A DNA stretch of 64,000 bases, taken from contig NW_006768821.1 of assembly GCF_000204055.1 (NCBI RefSeq), positions 341,186-405,185 on the forward strand. Reading direction: 5' to 3'. Positions 58,067 through 64,000 of this stretch are shown piece after piece. The notes below the pieces were generated by a model. That model searched no databases. It saw only the letters and a list, made by a program, of their open reading frames with translations, and was not told the origin of the DNA. Each line of letters opens with the position of its first letter. Position 1 is the stretch's first letter. Both the position numbers and the translations under genes were made by a program. Origin of the DNA: Melampsora larici-populina 98AG31 (Eukaryota; Basidiomycota; Pucciniomycetes; Pucciniales; Melampsoraceae).

Positions 58067-59021
58067 TTACCTTTGCTAGAAAGGTTGACACCTTGGGTCC
58101 GTTCATTTTTATTTTTTAGCTGCGCGTGCAGCACCGTGCAGCAACTGCCTCCTGGTTCATTCAAAATCGGGCAACAGGGACATTTGTTACCGCTTTGGTT
58201 TCCTCCACTCAACAATTCAACACCTCAATCACCACCATTCAACTGAAGCTTCAAATTTACCTGGCTTTTATTAGACATGTTCAAAAAGACCTAGTGGGTG
58301 AATTGGAACAAATGTTGTTGTTTTGAATTGTTGCATTTTGGAACCAAGAAAGATGTTTTTGAATTGTTCTTTCAAGGAACCCAGATTCAAGAATTTTTGT
58401 AAAGAACAATGAAATTTTTGTATCCTTCTAACAAAGAACAAGGCAAGATAAAGTCTATTTCCCCTCCTATCTTACTTCCAAATTGTCTTGAGTTGTCTCA
58501 TAATTTTCTTCATTAAAAGCAAGTGATCAATTCCAATCAAGTAATCAATTCCAAAGGATTGTTCACTATAATAAGAGGAGATAACAAAAAGATGAGAAAA
58601 TTTTGACAGAAAATCAGTTGCTCATGCATACAAACCACATCACATCTATACAATTTCAAACTCGAGCATCTTGAAGAAGCAAGATGAGAAATTGATGGTA
58701 TTGATGATATTCAAGATCAATCAGTCTCTAATCCACTCAAAAGGTTTACATCCACATTGGCCATAGATTTGATGTAATAATGCTTGTTGGAACGTCTTGC
58801 ATCATTGGGGATAGAGTTGATATAATAATGCTTGTTGGAATGTCTTGATCGAGGTGTTGATTGGAGGGAACAAGAGGGGTGACAAAGGTGACGAATGTCC
58901 CTGTTGCCTGATTTCAATTTTCAAATGAATCCGGAGACAGTTGTGGCGCAGTGCTGCGTGCGCAGCTAAAAATGAATAAAAATAAACGGACCCAAGGTGT
59001 CAACCTTTCTAGCAAAGGTAA
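58067..59021. mobile_element. 955-bp TA-flanked element with about 170-bp TIRs
   Basis: TTACCTTTGCTAGAAAGGTT and the following GACACCTTGGGTCCGTT are identical in both arms, and similarity continues through AGCTGCGC..GCAGCAC and GCAACAGGGACATT to the Harbinger-free centre. TA lies on both sides (58065-58066, 59022-59023). The centre holds a short tandem duplication (TAATAATGCTTGTTGGAA twice near 58775 and 58823). No transposase. Confidence 0.85.
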
Positions 59022-59123
59022 TACCATCATATTTCATAGAACACACAATTCCCTCAATGATCATCTTATAAACCTGTGAAAGGTTCTGAACTCTTGTTCA
59101 TTTTTCACTTCTTTTTATCATTA

Positions 59124-59268
59124 GCTGGTCTCAAACCAAACCCGGTTGGCAGAAAACCCGGTACACCTGGTTGTCTTTTGGGCTGGGAGGTGTCAAAAAT
59201 TTCAATTCAATACACAAAGTTACCACCCAAAAAGCAACTGGGTGTACCGGGTTTGCTTTGAGACCGGA
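59124..59268. mobile_element. 145-bp MITE, TA target duplication
   Basis: Left GCTGGTCTCAAACCAAACCC and right inverse TCCGGTCTCAAAGCAAACCC, both followed by GGTACACC(T/C)(G/A)GTTG and CTTTTGGG-like words. TA on both sides (59122-59123, 59269-59270). It ends 14 bp before the next element begins. Confidence 0.85.
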
Positions 59269-59282
59269 TATTCTACTCAATA

Positions 59283-60249
59283 GCAGTACACAAACTTGAC
59301 CACCCAACCTAAAAACCCATGGAGAAAATCCATGACAACCCGATTGTTTTTGGGGTTTTGTCTACGGTGGCCAAGGAGCGCCAAATGCGCCAAAACCTCA
59401 AAATGAAAAAATCACACTTGAAACTCGCCCTGAAAGCCCCGCCGAGCATATCCCGACCCCAGTCCGTGGCACCGGACCAGAACCTCCTCTTAAATCCTGT
59501 CGATTTTTTTCAAAAATCTTTCCTTTCACATCTGTTTGAAGATCAATCATGTTATAAATGTCAGTCCTTGCCAATTTTTACTTTCCAGATACCAGTGAAG
59601 GAATTGTTATCAACTTTTGTAAAATACTTGTAATTAGTCCAATCATGATCTACTTCAGTTGTCATTATCAGAGTATGATTTTCACAAGCCTCTTGACCAT
59701 TTGATTCATTGAGTGATCAGTTAATCAAAACATTTTTTTGGAATTACACTAGGATAGTAAGTACAATGATTCAAAAGCAACATTTGTGGCAGCTTTGACT
59801 AATCCGAAGGAACAATCAAATTTTTACAAGCATCATGATATTTCTTATTGTATTCATTGTAACAGGCTTATTCAAGATAATGATGTTTCTTCATTTCTTC
59901 AAGTACTGACCCAGTGCTTTCAAAGTAACCTTGGTGGCAGACATGATTGATCTTAAGAAATGATGAAGTCGATTTACATCGAGCTGGCTGAGGCTGGCTG
60001 CCATCTGGACTCCTGGAGTGATGACCCCGGCGCCACGGACTGGGGTTGGGATACGCTTGGCGGGGCTTTCAGGGTGAGTTTCAAGTGTGATTTTTTCATT
60101 TTGAGGTTTTGGCGCATTTGGCGCTCCTCGGCCACCGTATTTGTCCATTGGTTTCCCGCTTCCCCGTTGGACAAAACCCAAAAAACCATCGGGTTGTCAT
60201 GGGTTTTGTCCACGGGTTTTTAGGTTGGGTTTTCACGTTTGTGTACCGC
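59283..60249. mobile_element. 967-bp TA-flanked element with about 200-bp TIRs
   Basis: Left GCAGTACACAAACTTGACCA and right inverse GCGGTACACAAACGTGAAAA lead into arms sharing CCCAACCTAAAAACCC, CATGACAACCCGAT, GAGCGCCAAATGCGCC and AACCTCAAAATG. The left arm lacks a 28-bp block present in the right. TA flanks both ends (59281-59282, 60250-60251). Matching peptides seen in opposite directions are an effect of the inverted arms, not genes. Confidence 0.88.
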
Positions 60250-60645
60250 TAATCCTCGAGAAAATAAGACTGAGAACAGAGTTTTAGAGTATTAAGAACT
60301 CCACAGAACTCAACTTCACAGAAGTAGAAGATGTTGATTCATCTTATTGAATTACAAGCTGAAGGATATTTGGTTCAATCCTTTTTTTAAGTATATCTTT
60401 TGATTTGATATGAATACAATGATAGTATAATAAAACTCAAACCAGAAGAACAGAGGAATTCTATAATGTTTTATTTGCTTTGTTTCGATTCTGAATAAGA
60501 ACAAGAACTATGAATTGCACCGAGTACATAGAAGATAAACAAGACCTGTTGCGAAATGAACCTGAATGCTGAGCGCACAATCCAAATATCTCAGTTTGGT
60601 GCAATACTAGGAGAGCTAGAGAAAGAAATACTAACGAGACGACGA

Positions 60646-61830
60646 TTATGAAGTATGTTTTTCAGGATCAGATTCCCGAATATCTTTAGCTTGACCATGA
60701 ACCCAAGAATGACCAAGTTTAGCAAACTCTCTAGGACCCAGTTGATGGATCTCATAACCTTCTTGTTGGAATTCATTCGAAGGAACACTGAATCCAAAAA
60801 CCGACCAAAACTGATTCCAAAAGGTTTTCTTCACATACCAAGGTTCAAATAACCAATTCGAACGTTGATAAAATGTAGTTTCATCATCCATCGATGCGTT
60901 TTCTAAGCTAGGATCTCTTAAACCGAAATCAAATGAAGCTTGACGAGGTAAAGTGAAATGTAATAGTAAAAACGATCTGATCTTAAAGATAATTGGAATC
61001 AATCTAGATATATATAAAGGAATCTCATTTGACCAACCAAATGCTTCACGTATATCATCAGGTAAAAAATATATAATTGATTTTCTTAGGAACGGTTTTA
61101 GGAATTTAGGATAAGGTCTAGCAAATAAGTTGATAGTAGCTTCACCCAATTTAACATTTGATGGATCAAATACCACAGCTTTTGTTTTATAAACTTTTAA
61201 CCAATTTAATAAATCTTCAGGAGTACTAGGTAAATGTTTGATTCCCATCTTTTGACCTATATGAGACCATAAAACAAATCTAGAATACTTTTCGAGCTCA
61301 GTTGAAGTTCTCCATTCGAATTGATCAATCAATCTAAGTGGTTCGAAAATAAATAAACTTAATGTAAACAATAAATCATCTGGAGAGATCGAAGTAGAAT
61401 AGATCGAATGTAAGAAATTGATCCTTGAGATGGCTAGAGAACCTCTTTGACTGAATAATCCAAAGGTTTGTAATTCGGCTAACAAACAGACGGTATCTTC
61501 TGCTCTCTTACCCACACAAGAAGGTAAATTCAGTCGTCCGGTCTTGTTTGACAATTTAGAGATACTTGGAACGGAATAGGTTTGAAATAAAGCAAGTGAA
61601 AGTGATGTATGAGAAATATATGGACAATTTAATTCGATTAAAACCCTTGAAATCTCTCTTGATTCTTCATATGTCATATCTTTTAATTTCGATGCAGAAT
61701 TTAAGTGTGAAAAGTTTTTTAATAGTTGATCTCGATGTTGAAATCTTAGGTATTTGACTAATGCTAAATAAATTATTAGACAGCTAATCAAGATTGTTGT
61801 CAAGTGATCTGAAGTGAAAGTATCGTACAT
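60646..61830 (-). CDS. MpaB/rubber-oxygenase-like (DUF2236) membrane protein, 394 aa
   Basis: A single exon. An N-terminal helix (TTILISCLIIYLALVKYL, residues 11-28) should anchor it in a membrane, probably ER. The body shows the block GKRAEDTVCLLAELQTFG, SQRGSLAISRINFLHSIYST, SPDDLLFTLSLFIFEPLRLI, FEWRTSTELEKYSRFVLWSH and IGQKMGIKHLP, the pattern of the ER-bound oxygenase mpaB/DUF2236 family found in many fungi. MpaB of Penicillium cleaves a polyprenyl chain in mycophenolic acid synthesis; the family binds haem or acts as an oxygenase in characterised members. The substrate here is unknown and I see no biosynthetic cluster beside it. The ATG at 61830 gives the anchor directly. Confidence 0.82.
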   Translation of the reverse strand: MYDTFTSDHLTTILISCLIIYLALVKYLRFQHRDQLLKNFSHLNSASKLKDMTYEESREISRVLIELNCPYISHTSLSLALFQTYSVPSISKLSNKTGRLNLPSCVGKRAEDTVCLLAELQTFGLFSQRGSLAISRINFLHSIYSTSISPDDLLFTLSLFIFEPLRLIDQFEWRTSTELEKYSRFVLWSHIGQKMGIKHLPSTPEDLLNWLKVYKTKAVVFDPSNVKLGEATINLFARPYPKFLKPFLRKSIIYFLPDDIREAFGWSNEIPLYISRLIPIIFKIRSFLLLHFTLPRQASFDFGLRDPSLENASMDDETTFYQRSNWLFEPWYVKKTFWNQFWSVFGFSVPSNEFQQEGYEIHQLGPREFAKLGHSWVHGQAKDIRESDPEKHTS

Positions 61831-63454
61831 CTTGATGTGTAAGTTGGTTTCTTGAATTGTACAAAGTCGATGAAAACGATGGAGTTTGTTTCTATTTTTT
61901 TTAAAGAGAATGATGAATAGAAGTGAGCAATTCGAGGATTCGATTAAGTATCAGACCAGAGAGAATCAAGTCAACTGTGCGATGGAGTATATACTGTGAT
62001 CAGGATCAGTGACTATCACCAAATGAGGAGCAATATAACAATCAAATTCAAGTACGCGAGGAAACGCTTTTGAGTAGTGAGTTGACGATATAATCTGATT
62101 TGCAATCACTTTCTCATTTCTTCAGCCTGCAAAGAACTCTCTGATCTAAAGTCTCTAATCAATCTTATTTAAACTCGTCAGAACGTCTTGTACGTGTCCT
62201 ACGCGGTTCTTTCCAAATCTCACAATCTTTTTTTCTCTCTAAAAGTTCTTTTACATTTATGCAGATGTCTTTCAAAGTTTCGCATCCAAACAATCTTTAA
62301 ATAATAAAAACTGATCATCTAACCTTACAGCGGGTAGGATTCTGACAGAAATAATGTATACTTATTAATTTAACTTTTGAATAATGGCATTATGAGCTCT
62401 GCAGGAACTCTGCAGGAGATGTGTAATTTTTCTAAATGCACACCAATTCTCCTTTTCCATGATCTATGGCAATCCTTGGCAATCAGTATCTTTACAAAAT
62501 AAAGTTTCTATCGTGGATCAATGACTAAACGTTACCTCATGATGCATTTACAATCTTCACTTTGGGTATGTGTATGACATAAAGAGAACGTTCGAGGTGG
62601 ATCCTGGGAACGTACTTAATCTGGGCTCTGGTTTCCCGACTTAACTTTACAAAATCTTGAGATCTGAAATCATACCTTATCACGCGTACATGAATGCGGG
62701 ACTTGAGCTCTTCTTCGAGAGGGTGTTGGAAGTGTTGAGGTTTCATGACGAGAAGTACCAGATACATACGTACAGTAGCTAAAGGCTACTCTGTACTACG
62801 TAACTGCAAACCAAAATTTTGTTTTTGAGCTCACAAATAGGTATCACAATCTTAACATTTCAAGGAGACAAGTAGATAGGTGGAATCAGAAGAAGGAGCT
62901 TAATCTGTCCATATCTTCTGAGGATGATCTGAAGCTTTTTTTTTTTTTTTTTTGATATGGTCAACATTTGGGACCCGGCTATATTTGAAAGCTAAAAGTT
63001 AGGGGTTAGGGGTTAGGGTTATGGTTATGGTCCCAGGGACACATTTCCAGTGTCTCAAGCCCATATGTTTATAGTCAAAAATCTCAGGTATCCACACATT
63101 AAAAGGTACTAGGGTTAGGGGTTAGGTAGCCAATCACCACATCTAGGTATCCATCTTCACAGAACCCATTGTAAAATTGTATCTCACCTCTTCACTGTGA
63201 AGACAGGCAAGCAATAAGAACAACAGTGTTATAAATCTTTTCCAGAAAGGACAGTCATGAAAAAAAGAACAGGTTTCAACAGAAAAGACAGTGAAGAAAA
63301 AAAGAGACAGAAGTTTTTTTGGAAAGGCATTCAAGGAAAAAAGAAGTGATGAATACTACTTAAAACTTCAATTTTTGTTGAGCTTTGATTTCAAGGGCTT
63401 TTGAGCAATGAGCAGATACCACCACCACATCTGTGTTCTTTGAGGCTGAAAAGT
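61831..63454. other. Intergenic region with telomere-like words
   Basis: Promoter side of the MpaB-like gene on the left and 3' side of the transposase on the right. A 20-bp T-run lies at about 62936-62953. No gene recognised; short open frames at 62537-62767 and 63143-63334 are not convincing. Confidence 0.45.
62999..63126. repeat. Interstitial TTAGGG/TTAGGGG-like clusters
   Basis: GTTAGGGGTTAGGGGTTAGG at 62999 onward, continuing TTATGGTTATGG, and AGGGTTAGGGGTTAGG at about 63110-63126. These resemble the fungal telomere word TTAGGG but are short and degenerate. Confidence 0.65.
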
Positions 63455-64000
63455 TCAGTTACAGAGTGCATTAACATCCAGGAAGGCCTTCTTGGGAATT
63501 GTGCGGTGTCCTCGGTAACGCTTGGCCATCTTCTCAGCCGCAGCACCAGTAAGACCAAGCCTACATAGAGATATTCACAAGTAAGACACAGAAAAGAAAG
63601 GCCACAAAAGGAAACATAACTTACTGATACACAGAATGCTGTCGATCAATCTTACGAAAATATTTACGTATAGTGTCTAGCGGACATGTTTTACGAACTT
63701 TCTCAAACAAATCTTTTGCATCCTTGAAAGTTTTGCACATGAGTGAAGACTGGCGGAACTCTGGTGGGATAGTTTTTACTTAGCATTATTTTCACACATC
63801 AAAACAATCAAATTTGAAAGAGGACTCACGATCCTTGATATAAGACCAAAACAGCTCGATTGGATTGAGATCACAGTGAAATTTTGGTAAAAATAAACAG
63901 ATGTGACCAGCCTCTTCAATCACCATCTGGAGAAGAGGCTTTTCATTCATGAAATCTGACTGTAAGCTGAGAATTCTGAACCAGCAGCAATCACTACTTT
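63455..64000 (-). CDS. Tc1/IS630-like DDE transposase, C-terminal part, runs off the window
   Basis: Partial model complement(join(63455..63560,63625..63760,63830..>64000)), introns 64 and 69 bp, in phase. The visible protein reads CCWFRILSLQSDFMNEKPLL, VIEEAGHICLFLPKFHCD, LNPIELFWSYIKD, CPLDTIRKYFRKIDR and GLTGAAAEKMAKRYRGHRTI. FLPKFHCDLNPIELFW is the third catalytic block (final acidic residue) of Tc1/IS630-type DDE transposases common in basidiomycetes, where the usual form is FLPKFHCELNPIE. The N-terminal helix-turn-helix and the first two acidic residues lie beyond the right edge. The frame shows no stop in the visible part. It could supply transposase for the TA-flanked elements nearby; this is inference. 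Confidence 0.88.

Noticed and set aside
59319..60213. Similar peptides encoded in opposite directions (QMRQNLKMKKSHLK on both sides)
   Set aside because: They are the two inverted arms of the 967-bp TA-flanked element, not paired genes.

Overview
The window looks like nuclear DNA of a basidiomycete fungus, most likely a rust (Pucciniales, Melampsora-like). This rests on AT-rich intergenic DNA, genes split by many 58-113 bp GT-AG introns, a clear basidiomycete GRR1, a small cysteine-containing secreted protein of the effector-candidate type, and a very high load of small DNA transposons. The species call is inference. I found no tRNA, rRNA, CRISPR or prokaryotic-type operon.

Layout. 0-9 kb: a five-exon gene of unknown function with an OB-fold-like character, a decayed Gag-like gene, a 143-bp direct repeat whose two copies differ by a precise 64-bp GT...AG segment, and a decayed multispanning membrane-protein gene. 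11.7-20 kb: conserved genes, namely GRR1 (F-box/LRR subunit of an SCF ubiquitin ligase), a Tda3-like FAD oxidoreductase and a Gly/Ser/Met-rich secreted, probably GPI-anchored protein. 20.7-28.8 kb: a 3.1-kb segmental duplication carrying two intact seven-exon paralogues of a secreted protein family I cannot name. 29.4-32.3 kb: an NRPS-like adenylation plus carrier-domain enzyme without a visible reductase domain. 33.4-36.4 kb: GC-rich miniature transposon, a 91/99-bp minisatellite, a 74-residue secreted protein gene and a broken fragment of a 3-hydroxyacyl-CoA dehydrogenase. 39.5-45.7 kb: a small protein kinase and a tandem CCCH zinc-finger (TTP/Zfs1/Cth2-type) mRNA-decay regulator. 47.8-60.3 kb: a transposon-dense tract with a complete PIF/Harbinger element, its non-autonomous relative, a CACTA-like element, and several TA-flanked foldback/MITE elements, some adjacent and one nested. 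60.6-61.8 kb: an MpaB-type membrane oxygenase. 63.4 kb to the edge: the C-terminal part of a Tc1/IS630-like transposase.

How it fits together. Housekeeping or regulatory genes (GRR1, kinase, CCCH protein, oxidoreductases) sit as islands between transposon-rich stretches. The secreted-protein genes lie in or beside duplicated or repetitive DNA, a setting often described for fast-evolving secretomes of filamentous plant pathogens. Target-site duplications can be read directly for ten elements: TCA and TTA for Harbinger, TA for six elements, 9 bp for a GC-rich MITE, and 3 bp for the CACTA-like element. All exon joins were worked out by eye from splice consensus and frame continuity, so boundaries may be off by a few bases.
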